Shown piece after piece: positions 7,892 through 15,604 of a DNA stretch of 26,946 nt. Numbering within the stretch: position 1 is the stretch's first letter; the number at the start of each line of letters is the position of its first letter. The position numbers were made by a program, and so were the translations under genes. The DNA comes from Piscirickettsiaceae bacterium (lineage in GTDB: Bacteria > Pseudomonadota > Gammaproteobacteria > PS1 > Pseudothioglobaceae): NCBI GenBank assembly GCA_012963565.1, contig DTVJ01000086.1, forward strand, positions 1 through 26,946, written 5' to 3'. The notes under the pieces are model-generated. The model had not been told where the DNA came from. It saw only the letters and a list, made by a program, of their open reading frames with translations, and did no database searches.

Positions 7892-8829
7892 ATATAAAAA
7901 CCAAATACACCAACTAGAACCAAACCTTCAAAACGATTGATAACGTGTTTTTTGCTGAATTTATATGAGACCAAAAATAACAACACAGTGAGTAACAACA
8001 TCACTGGGTAATCCCTGTTCAGTACCTGTGCTGGAACATCAGAAGGATGAATAAGGCCGGGAATAGCCAATACAGCAATAGTGTTAAATAGGTTGGAGCC
8101 AATCACGTTACCGACCACCATTTCATATTGTTTTTTCAAAACACTACTAATAGAGACTGCTAGCTCTGGCAAGCTAGTACCTAAAGCGACCACAGTCAAG
8201 CCGATAACTAAGTCAGACACTTGGAAAAACTTTGCAATTTCAACGCCACCATAAACCACCAGCTTTGCACTAGAGATTAACACTATTAGGCTAATGATGA
8301 GCATTAGCCATGTTTTTTTGCTTTGGTCTTTTTCAACACCATGTTTTAGTTCATCAAATTCGTGATGTTGTTTATTCTTTGATTCTTTTAGAGTGTAGGC
8401 TAAGAATAGAACAAGTAATGACAATAAGATTAATCCGTCTATAAAATCAAGACGCCCATCACGTAATAGCAAACCAGCACAAAGAGTGGCAACCATGAGG
8501 AATATCCATTCTTTTTTAAGAATATCTTCATGCACTTCGATTGGTAGAATAATGGCACTGATACCTAATACTAAGGCAATATTAAAAATATTAGAACCGA
8601 TAGCATTGCCGATACTAAGTCCTGTGTTGCCATCCCAAGCAGCAAGACCAGAGACTAACATTTCAGGGGCCGAGGTACCAAAACCAAAAATGATTAAACC
8701 AATAATCAGTGGCGATATATTAAAAATGTTGGCAATTTTTGCACCATTTTCAGTGAATTCATCGGCACTCCAAATTAAAAGCGCAAATCCTGATAATAGA
8801 GCAATAATTGGTAGTAGAATATCTGCCAT
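7876..8829 (-). CDS. Na+/Ca2+ exchanger-family inner-membrane antiporter
   Basis: This is a cation/Ca2+ exchanger (CaCA) with about ten transmembrane segments and the two inverted alpha repeats: FGTSAPEMLVS with GNAIGSNIFN in the first half, ALGTSLPELAVS with GNVIGSNLFN in the second. The family swaps Na+ or H+ for Ca2+ (YrbG/ChaA relatives); the ions used cannot be told from sequence. I start at the ATG at 8829, giving 317 residues and MADILLPIIALLSG. The frame stays open to an ATG at 8955, but that extension is polar, unlike the family, and would run into the divergent gene. It is first in an operon with tsaE and the amidase. Confidence 0.88.
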   Translation of the reverse strand: MADILLPIIALLSGFALLIWSADEFTENGAKIANIFNISPLIIGLIIFGFGTSAPEMLVSGLAAWDGNTGLSIGNAIGSNIFNIALVLGISAIILPIEVHEDILKKEWIFLMVATLCAGLLLRDGRLDFIDGLILLSLLVLFLAYTLKESKNKQHHEFDELKHGVEKDQSKKTWLMLIISLIVLISSAKLVVYGGVEIAKFFQVSDLVIGLTVVALGTSLPELAVSISSVLKKQYEMVVGNVIGSNLFNTIAVLAIPGLIHPSDVPAQVLNRDYPVMLLLTVLLFLVSYKFSKKHVINRFEGLVLVGVFGFYMWRLF

Positions 8830-8857
8830 ATTTTGTATACTATGTAATTTTCCACCT

Positions 8858-8863
8858 ATTATA
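8858..8863 (-). promoter_or_regulatory. Candidate -10 box for the exchanger-tsaE-amidase operon
   Basis: A perfect TATAAT lies on the minus strand about 28 bases before the ATG at 8829, in the 50-base gap between two divergent genes. No convincing -35 box is at the expected distance. The same position on the plus strand reads TATTAT (8857-8862) with TTGTAT 18 bases upstream (8833-8838), so the gap could serve both directions. AT-rich DNA gives such matches by chance, hence the low score. Confidence 0.33.
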
Positions 8864-8879
8864 AATGGATTGAGTGCTA

Positions 8880-9473
8880 ATGAGTGAAACAGAATTTTTA
8901 ATTGGCAGAAGTAGTTTAGATCTGCAGGATGATTTTTATCCTGATGACATGCCATCAGAATGGCGATTTGATTATTATTCCACCATGTTCAAAGCATTGT
9001 CTTTGCCAATTGATACCGATGAAGATTTAGATCAAATTTTTGAAGATTTAGAAGAAACTGAGGAAGAATTTGAGTTGGTTTTATCGATTGAGCAAGCGCA
9101 ATTAATAGACACCAAGCAATTGGCTACATTGTTATCTAGTGTGGCTGACTACCAACAACATTTCACCTTGTTTTGTGAAGTTGATAAAACACCTACTAAG
9201 ATGGTGATGGGTTTGTTAGAAGGTTATCGAGTCTGTTTTCAGTCTTCTAAACCGCTTAAACTTGGCCTAAAAGAGGCTTTGGTGAATGGACAGTATTTAT
9301 CTTTTAATCAAAATCCTGTTTTGTTTTCTTCTGAGGTTTGGGATGAAAAACAAATGCGCGCCTATATTGAAAAAGTGTCGGGTATCAACGCCAGAACCAT
9401 ACTTATTTGCAAGTTCGCAGAAAGTGAAACATTGAACAAAATTCGTATTATTGCCGAGTTATTAGGATTTTGA
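8880..9473 (+). CDS. Unknown protein, distantly DUF72-like at its N-terminus
   Basis: I do not recognise this 197-residue soluble protein with certainty. The N-terminus (FLIGRSSLDLQ, then FYPDDMPSEW and DYYSTMFKAL) resembles the opening of DUF72/YecE proteins (IGTSGW...FYP...W...YY...F). The rest does not clearly follow that family and the protein is shorter than usual (240-300 residues). The middle (residues 45-65) is very acidic. I prefer the ATG at 8880; a GTG at 8874 is in frame and would add two residues. A GGA lies 10 bases upstream. The stop overlaps the TTG start of hemD by four bases (TTGA), so the two are probably co-translated, which may link it to tetrapyrrole synthesis or only to operon packing. 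Confidence 0.7.
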   Translation: MSETEFLIGRSSLDLQDDFYPDDMPSEWRFDYYSTMFKALSLPIDTDEDLDQIFEDLEETEEEFELVLSIEQAQLIDTKQLATLLSSVADYQQHFTLFCEVDKTPTKMVMGLLEGYRVCFQSSKPLKLGLKEALVNGQYLSFNQNPVLFSSEVWDEKQMRAYIEKVSGINARTILICKFAESETLNKIRIIAELLGF

Positions 9474-10198
9474 ACATCTTATTGACTCGACCTCTGAAAC
9501 AAGTTAAGTCATTAGAGGCCCTGGTTATGAACAGTGGTCATCAACCACTTTTATTCCCTACTTTGAGAATTGAAGCATTAAAGAGTACCCCATTAAAAGA
9601 ACATTATGATGCGTTTATTTTTATCAGTGCCAATGCAGTTGATTATGGTTTGGAAGTATTAAGCTCTTTAAATCATCATCACGGCCAGATTTTTGCTGTG
9701 GGTGCTGCCACTGCAAAAAAAATCAACAACTATGGGTTTAAAGTTGATGCATTTCCAGCAGAAAAAGCTTCTAGTGAATCATTACTGGCAATGAAAGAAA
9801 TTAGACAATTGTCTAATAAAGAGATTTTAATTTTTAGAGGTAAGGGTGGTAGAGAGACCTTAAAAGAGAGTTTGGGCAAAAACAACATAGTTGAGTATAT
9901 TGAAGTTTACGAGCGTACCCAATGCAAGATAGCACCCTCTCATCATGAAGTATTAGCCCAGTTTTTAAACAATGATAAGGGTGTGATTACCATTACCAGT
10001 GTTGAAAATTTATCAACCATGATGGCGATGATCGAACAAATCAATGCTGATGCAGTGCAATCTATTAAGCACTACCCATTGGTTGTACTTAGTGAAAGAA
10101 TTAAAATCTATGCACAATCTATTGGCTTTAATCAGATTGAAGTTGCACAAAAAACTAACGATGAGGGCCTTGTACAAGCGATAGACTCGATTTCATAG
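9470..10198 (+). CDS. hemD: Uroporphyrinogen-III synthase
   Basis: This 242-residue HemD closes hydroxymethylbilane into uroporphyrinogen III, the branch point to haem, siroheme and cobalamin. It begins ILLTRPLKQ and has the two-domain pattern of a poorly conserved family: FISANAVDYGL near residue 50, FAVGAATAKKI near 75, ILIFRGKGGRETL near 120, ITSVENLSTMM near 170. The start is TTG, overlapping the stop of the upstream gene (TTGA); no ATG near the N-terminus would keep the first strand. HemC is not adjacent. The product feeds the siroheme needed by DsrAB, whose partners are encoded earlier in the window. Confidence 0.87.
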   Translation: MNILLTRPLKQVKSLEALVMNSGHQPLLFPTLRIEALKSTPLKEHYDAFIFISANAVDYGLEVLSSLNHHHGQIFAVGAATAKKINNYGFKVDAFPAEKASSESLLAMKEIRQLSNKEILIFRGKGGRETLKESLGKNNIVEYIEVYERTQCKIAPSHHEVLAQFLNNDKGVITITSVENLSTMMAMIEQINADAVQSIKHYPLVVLSERIKIYAQSIGFNQIEVAQKTNDEGLVQAIDSIS

Positions 10199-10211
10199 AA
10201 TACTAATACAC

Positions 10212-10245
10212 TTGACAAATTGATAAAACACAGTTAGTTTGTCAA
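10212..10245 (+). promoter_or_regulatory. Inverted repeat over a consensus -35 box, upstream of the HTH gene
   Basis: The 81-base gap between hemD and the next gene holds a perfect 8-base inverted repeat, TTGACAAA (10212-10219) and TTTGTCAA (10238-10245), with centres 26 bases apart. The left arm contains the consensus -35 hexamer TTGACA. The best -10 at 17 bases is weak (TAGTTT, 10235-10240) and runs into the right arm. A run of nine T's follows at 10256-10264. This could be an operator spanning a promoter, or a poor terminator for hemD; the 18-base loop and the 10-base gap before the T-run argue against a terminator. Confidence 0.42.
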
Positions 10246-10279
10246 CTATAGCTTATTTTTTTTTGAGAGAGAAGGCAGG

Positions 10280-10717
10280 ATGGTTAAGTTAAGTGTGTCG
10301 AAGGCAGCGAAAATATTGGGTATTAGTCGTTTTGATATTCAAGCTCAAATCAACAGTGGTAAATTACAAACCCATGAAGGATATGTCACCGTTGATAGTT
10401 TAAGATTGGCCTACCCCAGTCTCAATTTTGATTCTGAACAAGACAAGCGCCTTAAAAAAATGCAGCAAATTAAAGATGATGCTATTTTTAAAGTGGGCTC
10501 TGTTGATGCGGCACAATCTGAAAACGAAAAAGCACTTAAGAGCGTGATTTCGACATTAAAAACTAAACTTTATAAAGAAGAAATTAAAAATCAGCACTAT
10601 GAAGTGGTTTTTGAAGAATTAACTGAACGTCTAGCAATACTTGAAGAACAGTGCCATTCTGATGAGGATAAAGCGCCTTTACACCAACTCCAAGATTGGG
10701 TTGGTAAGCAACATTAA
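10280..10717 (+). CDS. Small helix-turn-helix plus coiled-coil protein, function unknown
   Basis: This 145-residue protein starts with a MerR/excisionase-like winged-helix signature: SVSKAAKILGISRFDIQAQINSGKL, with positions 5-45 covering the helix-turn-helix and a short wing ending in a YPSL segment. The second half (about 85-130) is rich in K, E, L and Q in heptad-like spacing and is probably a coiled coil for dimerisation. No enzyme motif is visible. An AAGG ribosome site precedes the ATG. It may regulate itself through the inverted repeat upstream. Its last codon overlaps the end of the convergent metF by four bases. Confidence 0.78.
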   Translation: MVKLSVSKAAKILGISRFDIQAQINSGKLQTHEGYVTVDSLRLAYPSLNFDSEQDKRLKKMQQIKDDAIFKVGSVDAAQSENEKALKSVISTLKTKLYKEEIKNQHYEVVFEELTERLAILEEQCHSDEDKAPLHQLQDWVGKQH

Positions 10718-11535
10718 ACCAAGTTTTGTGCAATCAATAATGATGGGTTAGCTCGATTCATCGAATAAAAATGAAAGTTATCTACACCTTGGTTTTTAAG
10801 GGTCTGACATAAGTTAGACACTACTTCGGTGCCGAATGATCTAAGTGATTCTAAGTCATCTTCATAAAGCTTCATCCTCTCTAAGATCCATTTTGGAATC
10901 TCTGCACCACACATATTAGAGAACCTTACCAATTGTGTGTAGTTGGTGATTGGCATAATGCCCGGTATGATAGGCACGTCGATACCCAATTTTTCAACTT
11001 CATCTCTAAATCTAAAATAAGCATCGGCATTATAAAAGTATTGGGTAATGGCAGCGTCGGCGCCAGCATTGACTTTATTAGCAAAATACTTAAGGTCAGT
11101 TTGAATATTTTTGGCCTGAGGATGTACTTCTGGATAGGCGGCAACTTCAATACGAAAGTGATCATTGTATTCAGATTTGATGAATGTGACTAATTCATTG
11201 GCATAATGAAAATCGCCAATATCACGCACACCAGAAGGAATGTCGCCACGTAAGGCAACAATGCGATTAATACCGGCAGCTTTATACTGGTCAAGTAGCT
11301 CAATAATTTTACTTTTTTCAGAACCAATGCAAGATAGGTGGGGTGCTGCTGGAATACCATCATTTTTTTGAATGTCTAATACCGTTTCCAACGTAGCATC
11401 TTGCGTCGAACCGCCGGCGCCAAAAGTCACCGAAAAGTATTCAGGATTAATTACACTTAATTCTTCTCGAACTTGTGCCAAGGTTTGCTTACCTTTGTCA
11501 GTTCTAGGTGGGAAAAATTCAAAACTTATGTTCAT
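10714..11535 (-). CDS. metF: 5,10-methylenetetrahydrofolate reductase
   Basis: This 273-residue flavoenzyme reduces methylene-THF to methyl-THF for methionine synthesis. The N-terminus (ISFEFFPPRTDKG) has the catalytic glutamate. VTFGAGGS near 37, HLSCIG near 84, IVALRGD near 111, and AITQYFYN near 184 are the FAD- and folate-binding segments of the TIM-barrel fold. Length is slightly under E. coli MetF (296). It is transcribed alone, with FolD, which makes its substrate pool, encoded elsewhere in the window. It converges on the helix-turn-helix gene with overlapping ends. Confidence 0.95.
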   Translation of the reverse strand: MNISFEFFPPRTDKGKQTLAQVREELSVINPEYFSVTFGAGGSTQDATLETVLDIQKNDGIPAAPHLSCIGSEKSKIIELLDQYKAAGINRIVALRGDIPSGVRDIGDFHYANELVTFIKSEYNDHFRIEVAAYPEVHPQAKNIQTDLKYFANKVNAGADAAITQYFYNADAYFRFRDEVEKLGIDVPIIPGIMPITNYTQLVRFSNMCGAEIPKWILERMKLYEDDLESLRSFGTEVVSNLCQTLKNQGVDNFHFYSMNRANPSLLIAQNLV

Positions 11536-11567
11536 TAATGTTTGATACAGTTGGTAAAAATGCCATA

Positions 11568-11573
11568 ATTATA
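11568..11573 (-). promoter_or_regulatory. Candidate -10 box for metF
   Basis: A perfect TATAAT on the minus strand sits about 32 bases before the metF ATG, in the 137-base gap shared with the divergent infA. The hexamer 17 bases upstream (CCTCTG) is a poor -35. No MetJ-box (AGACGTCT-like) repeat is visible in the gap. The infA side has several AT-rich hexamers (for example TACAAT at 11622) but no clear pair. Confidence 0.4.
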
Positions 11574-11672
11574 ACTGATTCATGTGTGTGCAGAGGTTTT
11601 CCCTTTTTATGCTAGACCGCCTACAATCGGGTAAAATAATTGCATTTACTAAATTGAGATAAAGATAACTAG

Positions 11673-11891
11673 ATGTCAAAAAGCGATTATATTGAATTAG
11701 AAGGTGTGGTTAAAGAAAAGCTACCCAATACGACTTTTACCGTTGAATTAGAGAATGGACACAGCGTATTGGCCCATATTTCTGGGAAAATTCGCAAACA
11801 CTATATTCGTATATTGCCGGGTGACAAAGTCACGGTAGAAATGACACCTTATGATTTAACCAAAGGAAGAATTACCTTTAGACACAAATAA
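11673..11891 (+). CDS. infA: Translation initiation factor IF-1
   Basis: This 72-residue S1/OB-fold protein binds the ribosomal A site during initiation. It matches the E. coli IF-1 pattern closely: IELEGVV, LPNTTFTVELENGH, AHISGKIRKHYIRIL, GDKVTVEMTPYDL and KGRITFR. Length is the family norm. The stop codon ends at 11891 and a tRNA gene begins at 11892, so the tRNA must be cut from the 3' end of the infA transcript or from a longer one that includes oadGAB. Confidence 0.97.
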   Translation: MSKSDYIELEGVVKEKLPNTTFTVELENGHSVLAHISGKIRKHYIRILPGDKVTVEMTPYDLTKGRITFRHK

Positions 11892-11978
11892 GCCGATGTG
11901 GTGGAATTGGTAGACACGCCGGATTCAAAATCCGGTTCCTTTGCGGGAGTGACGGTTCGACCCCGTCCATCGGTACCA
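11892..11978 (+). tRNA. tRNA-Leu(CAA), with encoded CCA
   Basis: The 87-base gene folds as a class II tRNA. The acceptor stem GCCGATG pairs with CATCGGT (G-U at 1-72), the discriminator is A, and CCA is encoded at 11976-11978. The D loop has GG followed by TAGA. The anticodon stem CCGGA/TCCGG encloses the loop TTCAAAA, giving anticodon CAA at 11926-11928, which reads UUG. A long variable arm (about 11935-11950) marks Leu. The T arm is GACGG-TTCGACC-CCGTC. It starts on the first base after the infA stop and ends 19 bases before oadG. Confidence 0.96.
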
Positions 11979-11997
11979 ATTAATATGAAAGAATAAT

Positions 11998-12243
11998 ATG
12001 GAACAATCTAATCTTATAGCAGAAGCAATCAACCTTACCTTGTTTGGTATGGGATTTGTGTTTTTGTTTTTGACTTTGCTGGTATTTGTTACCAAGTTGA
12101 TGTCTATTATTATTCAAAGAATGAGCCAACAAGCGCAAGATGATGACACTCATCATGACGATAATTTAAGCTTAAAAGATGAGTTAGACGAAGAGACTAA
12201 GTTTGTTATTGAGCAAGCCATCAAGATGCACAGAGGGGCGTAA
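11998..12243 (+). CDS. oadG: Oxaloacetate decarboxylase gamma subunit
   Basis: This 81-residue protein has one N-terminal membrane helix (about residues 12-38, FGMGFVFLFLTLLVFV) and an acidic, histidine-containing cytoplasmic tail (DDDTHHDDN). OadG assembles the complex and binds the Zn2+ that speeds decarboxylation. Small size, single helix and position directly before oadA identify it; sequence conservation in the family is low. AAAGAATA before the ATG is only a weak ribosome site. Confidence 0.88.
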   Translation: MEQSNLIAEAINLTLFGMGFVFLFLTLLVFVTKLMSIIIQRMSQQAQDDDTHHDDNLSLKDELDEETKFVIEQAIKMHRGA

Positions 12244-12247
12244 CAAG

Positions 12248-14086
12248 ATGTTAAAGTTCTTAAAAAATATCACTACAAAATCTAACAATTCAAAAGGCAA
12301 GCCTGTTGAGATTACCGAGCTTGTTTTTAGAGATGCACATCAGTCATTGCTTGCAACACGTATGCGTATTGACGACATGTTACCAATTGCTGATAAGCTG
12401 GATAAGATTGGCTATTGGTCAATGGAATCCTGGGGTGGCGCTACCTTTGATTCGTGTATTCGTTATTTGGGTGAGGATCCTTGGGATAGAATTAGAGAAA
12501 TTAAAAAAGTTATGCCTAAAACGCCTCAGCAAATGCTGCTTAGAGGACAGAATTTATTAGGTTATCGTCATTATAGCGATGATGTAGTACGCAAATTTGT
12601 TGATCGTTGTGCCGAGAATGGCGTGAGTGTTTTTCGTATCTTTGATGCGATGAATGACGTGCGTAATCTTAAAACTGCCATTGATCAAACCATTAAATTA
12701 GGCCAGCATGCTCAAGGCACAATCTCTTACACAGTCAGCCCAGTGCACACGAAACAAATGTGGATTGATATGGCTAAAGAAATCGAGGATATGGGCGCAC
12801 ACTCATTGTGCATTAAAGACATGGCGGGTTTATTGCAACCGTATGTGGCTTATGACCTAGTTAAAGAATTAAAAGAGACTATTGATATCCCTATTCAGTT
12901 GCATGCTCATGCAACCACAGGACTTTCTACAGCCACTATTATTAAAGCAGTTGAAGCAGGTATTGATCGAGTGGATACAGCAATTGGCTCAATGAGTATG
13001 ACTTACGGTCATTCTGCGACAAACTCAGTGGTGTCTATTTTAGAAAATAGCCCTAGAAAAACTGGCTTAGATTTAGAAAAACTTGCAGAAATTGATGCTT
13101 ACTTTAGACCAATTCGTTGTAAATATGCTAAATTCGAAGGTTCACTCAGGGGGGTAGACTCTAGGATTTTAATATCTCAGGTTCCAGGCGGCATGTTGAC
13201 CAACATGGAGAATCAATTGCGTGAGCAAAATGCAACCGACAAGATGGACGAAGTGTTGACAGAAATCCCACGTGTACGTAAAGATCTTGGTTATATTCCA
13301 CTGGTGACACCAACTTCACAAATTGTAGGCACACAGGCGGTGCTTAATGTATTAACGGGCGAGCGTTATAAAACCGTTACTAAAGAGTCTGTCGGTGTAT
13401 TAAAAGGCGAATACGGAGCAACACCAGCACCTGTTGATCAAGCATTGCAAGCCAAAGTGTTGGAAGGTGATACACCAATTACTTGCAGACCAGCTGACAA
13501 CATTGCACCAGAAATGCACATTCTTGAACAAGAATTTGACACCATTGTGGCTGACAAGGGTATCACCTTAGCCAAGAATAAGATTGATGATTTATTGACT
13601 TATGCCTTATTCCCACAAGTTGGTATTTCATTTTTAGAAAATCGTGATAATCCTGATTTCTTCGAGCCAGCGCCACAAATGACAGATGATTGTACTACTA
13701 AGTCTGATAGCGAAGAAGGCACGTATACAGTTTCATTTAAAGGCACTTCGTATTCTGTTCAAGTTTCTGCCGGTGGTGAGATTACTTCAATGAAAGCAGC
13801 GTCTGATACCGGTGCACCAGAACACGCACCGGTTGAAAAAGAAATTGTGACCGATGCAGCGGCACCAACAGAGGGTGAAGCGATTGGCGCACCACTATCT
13901 GGTAATATTTGGAAGGTGATGGTTGAGCCTCATCAAAAAGTAGATGAAGGCGATGTATTAGTGATTTTAGAAGCGATGAAGATGGAAACTGAAATCAGAG
14001 CGGCTAGAGCTGGTGTCGTAGTTGGGATTAGCGTGAAAGAGGGTGATGCTGTGACAGTGGGTCAAACTTTATTAACACTAGCATAA
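12248..14086 (+). CDS. oadA: Oxaloacetate decarboxylase alpha subunit (biotin protein)
   Basis: This soluble subunit moves CO2 from oxaloacetate to biotin. An N-terminal carboxyltransferase domain begins ITELVFRDAHQSLLATRMR; HAHATTGL holds metal-binding histidines. A PYC_OADA-type middle domain follows (about 310-480), then an Ala/Pro/Glu-rich linker and a C-terminal biotinyl domain with EAMKMETE, biotin Lys578. I start at the ATG at 12248 (612 residues), four bases after the oadG stop and with GAGGGG upstream. The frame stays open to 12203, but that extension lies inside oadG and is not family-like. The biotin it needs could come from the bioF/bioH products encoded near the window end. Confidence 0.95.
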   Translation: MLKFLKNITTKSNNSKGKPVEITELVFRDAHQSLLATRMRIDDMLPIADKLDKIGYWSMESWGGATFDSCIRYLGEDPWDRIREIKKVMPKTPQQMLLRGQNLLGYRHYSDDVVRKFVDRCAENGVSVFRIFDAMNDVRNLKTAIDQTIKLGQHAQGTISYTVSPVHTKQMWIDMAKEIEDMGAHSLCIKDMAGLLQPYVAYDLVKELKETIDIPIQLHAHATTGLSTATIIKAVEAGIDRVDTAIGSMSMTYGHSATNSVVSILENSPRKTGLDLEKLAEIDAYFRPIRCKYAKFEGSLRGVDSRILISQVPGGMLTNMENQLREQNATDKMDEVLTEIPRVRKDLGYIPLVTPTSQIVGTQAVLNVLTGERYKTVTKESVGVLKGEYGATPAPVDQALQAKVLEGDTPITCRPADNIAPEMHILEQEFDTIVADKGITLAKNKIDDLLTYALFPQVGISFLENRDNPDFFEPAPQMTDDCTTKSDSEEGTYTVSFKGTSYSVQVSAGGEITSMKAASDTGAPEHAPVEKEIVTDAAAPTEGEAIGAPLSGNIWKVMVEPHQKVDEGDVLVILEAMKMETEIRAARAGVVVGISVKEGDAVTVGQTLLTLA

Positions 14087-14092
14087 TTTAAT

Positions 14093-15223
14093 ATGGAACA
14101 ATTACATACACTTTGGATTAATACTGGTTTACATCAGATGGCATGGGGTCAAGGCCTAATGTTGTTAGTGGGTATGCTACTTTTGTATTTGGCCATTATT
14201 AAAAATTTTGAGCCATTGTTGTTATTACCAATTGGTTTTGGTGCGATTTTAGCCAATATTCCCGGTGCAGGCATTGCTGAAGGCAATGGTATCTTACATG
14301 TGTTTTATGTGGTGGGTATTGAATCCGGTGCATTTCCACTGATTATCTTTATGGGTGTGGGCGCACTGACTGATTTCGGCCCGTTATTAGCTAATCCAAA
14401 AACCTTGTTATTGGGTGCCGCCGCACAGTTTGGAATTTTTGCTACATTATTGGGTGCCGTTGGCCTAACAGCAGTTGGTGTCTTTGACTTTAGCCTGACT
14501 GATGCGGCAGCAATCGGTATTATTGGTGGCGCTGATGGACCAACCAGTATTTATGTGGCTTCAAAATTAGCACCTGATTTACTTGGCGCCATTGCAGTTG
14601 CATCTTATTCTTACATGGCCTTAGTGCCACTAATCCAGCCACCAATTATGCGCGCATTAACTAGCGAAAAAGAGCGTCAAATTGAAATGGTACAACTTAG
14701 AGAAGTATCTAAAGCTGAGAAAATTATTTTCCCAGTGATGCTACTCATGCTGGTGGCATTATTACTACCAGACGCGGCGCCATTATTAGGTATGTTCGCT
14801 TTCGGTAATTTAATGAAGGAATCTGGCGTAGTTGATCGCTTAAGTGACACCACTCAAAATGCCTTGATTAATATTGTCACTATCTTTTTAGGTTTGGCAG
14901 TAGGTTCAAAGTTGATGGCTGATACATTTTTGCAATTAGACACGTTAGGTATTTTATTATTAGGCATGGTAGCTTTCGCGATTGGAACCGCTTGTGGTTT
15001 GCTAATGGCAAAACTCATGAATGTATTTAGTAAGCATAAAATCAATCCTTTAATTGGTTCTGCTGGTGTTTCTGCAGTACCGATGGCAGCACGTGTTTCT
15101 AATAAGGTTGGCTTAGAGTCGAACCCACATAACTTCTTACTAATGCATGCGATGGGACCTAATGTTGCCGGTGTAATTGGCTCGGCCATTGCTGCGGGCA
15201 TTATGATTCAGTTCTTAGGTTAA
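14093..15223 (+). CDS. oadB: Oxaloacetate decarboxylase beta subunit, Na+ pump
   Basis: This 376-residue membrane protein decarboxylates carboxybiotin and couples this to Na+ export. It has about nine to eleven hydrophobic segments and the conserved GIIGGADGPTSIY motif with Asp148, which lines up with the Na+/proton-binding aspartate of the Klebsiella enzyme. GSAGVSAVPMAARV near residue 320 holds another conserved site. It follows oadA after six bases without a clear ribosome site. In an autotroph it could turn over C4 acids while building a Na+ gradient. Confidence 0.94.
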   Translation: MEQLHTLWINTGLHQMAWGQGLMLLVGMLLLYLAIIKNFEPLLLLPIGFGAILANIPGAGIAEGNGILHVFYVVGIESGAFPLIIFMGVGALTDFGPLLANPKTLLLGAAAQFGIFATLLGAVGLTAVGVFDFSLTDAAAIGIIGGADGPTSIYVASKLAPDLLGAIAVASYSYMALVPLIQPPIMRALTSEKERQIEMVQLREVSKAEKIIFPVMLLMLVALLLPDAAPLLGMFAFGNLMKESGVVDRLSDTTQNALINIVTIFLGLAVGSKLMADTFLQLDTLGILLLGMVAFAIGTACGLLMAKLMNVFSKHKINPLIGSAGVSAVPMAARVSNKVGLESNPHNFLLMHAMGPNVAGVIGSAIAAGIMIQFLG

Positions 15224-15235
15224 TCTCTGCGTATC

Positions 15236-15604
15236 ATGCAAAGAACATTTCTAAGAGCCAAACTACATCGAGTCACTACCACTGCGAGTGAAGTGGATTA
15301 TGAGGGTTCGTGTGAGATTGATGGCGTACTCTTAGATGCAGCCGGTATTGGTTCTTTTGAGCAAATCCAAATTTACAACATTAATAATGGCAATCGTTTT
15401 ATCACTTATGCAATTCGTGGCAAAGACAATTCTGGTGTTATTTCAGTAAATGGTGCAGCTGCACACAAAGCTGATGTGGGTGATTTACTCATCATTGCTG
15501 CTTATGCCACTTATGATGAAAAAGAACTTAAAGATTATGCACCAAGACTGTGCTATGTGGATGAAAATAACATCCTAGTCAGAACCGACTCTAAGATTCG
15601 TTAA
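15236..15604 (+). CDS. panD: Aspartate 1-decarboxylase precursor
   Basis: This 122-residue pyruvoyl enzyme makes beta-alanine for pantothenate and CoA. The self-cleavage site is Gly24-Ser25 in YEGSCEID, where Ser25 becomes the pyruvoyl group. NGAAAHKADVGDLLIIAAY and the N-terminal LRAKLHRV are family-typical. It lies 12 bases after oadB and probably shares its transcript; aspartate is one transamination from oxaloacetate, so the pairing makes metabolic sense. The last 14 bases overlap the end of the convergent lolD. Confidence 0.96.
   Translation: MQRTFLRAKLHRVTTTASEVDYEGSCEIDGVLLDAAGIGSFEQIQIYNINNGNRFITYAIRGKDNSGVISVNGAAAHKADVGDLLIIAAYATYDEKELKDYAPRLCYVDENNILVRTDSKIR

Noticed and set aside
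8830..8955. Longer start for the Na+/Ca2+ exchanger at 8955
   Set aside because: It would add 42 polar, Cys/His-containing residues not seen in the family and overlap the divergent gene; the ATG at 8829 gives a typical N-terminus.
10212..10264. Intrinsic terminator for hemD
   Set aside because: The 8-base arms are AT-rich with an 18-base loop and the T-run begins 10 bases after the stem; a promoter/operator reading fits better, though not proven.
12203..12247. Upstream start for oadA
   Set aside because: The extra 15 residues come from another frame of oadG; the ATG at 12248 has a GAGGGG upstream and the usual spacing.
14854..15201. Open frame of 115 codons opposite oadB
   Set aside because: Antisense shadow of a membrane-protein gene; no start signal or recognisable motif.
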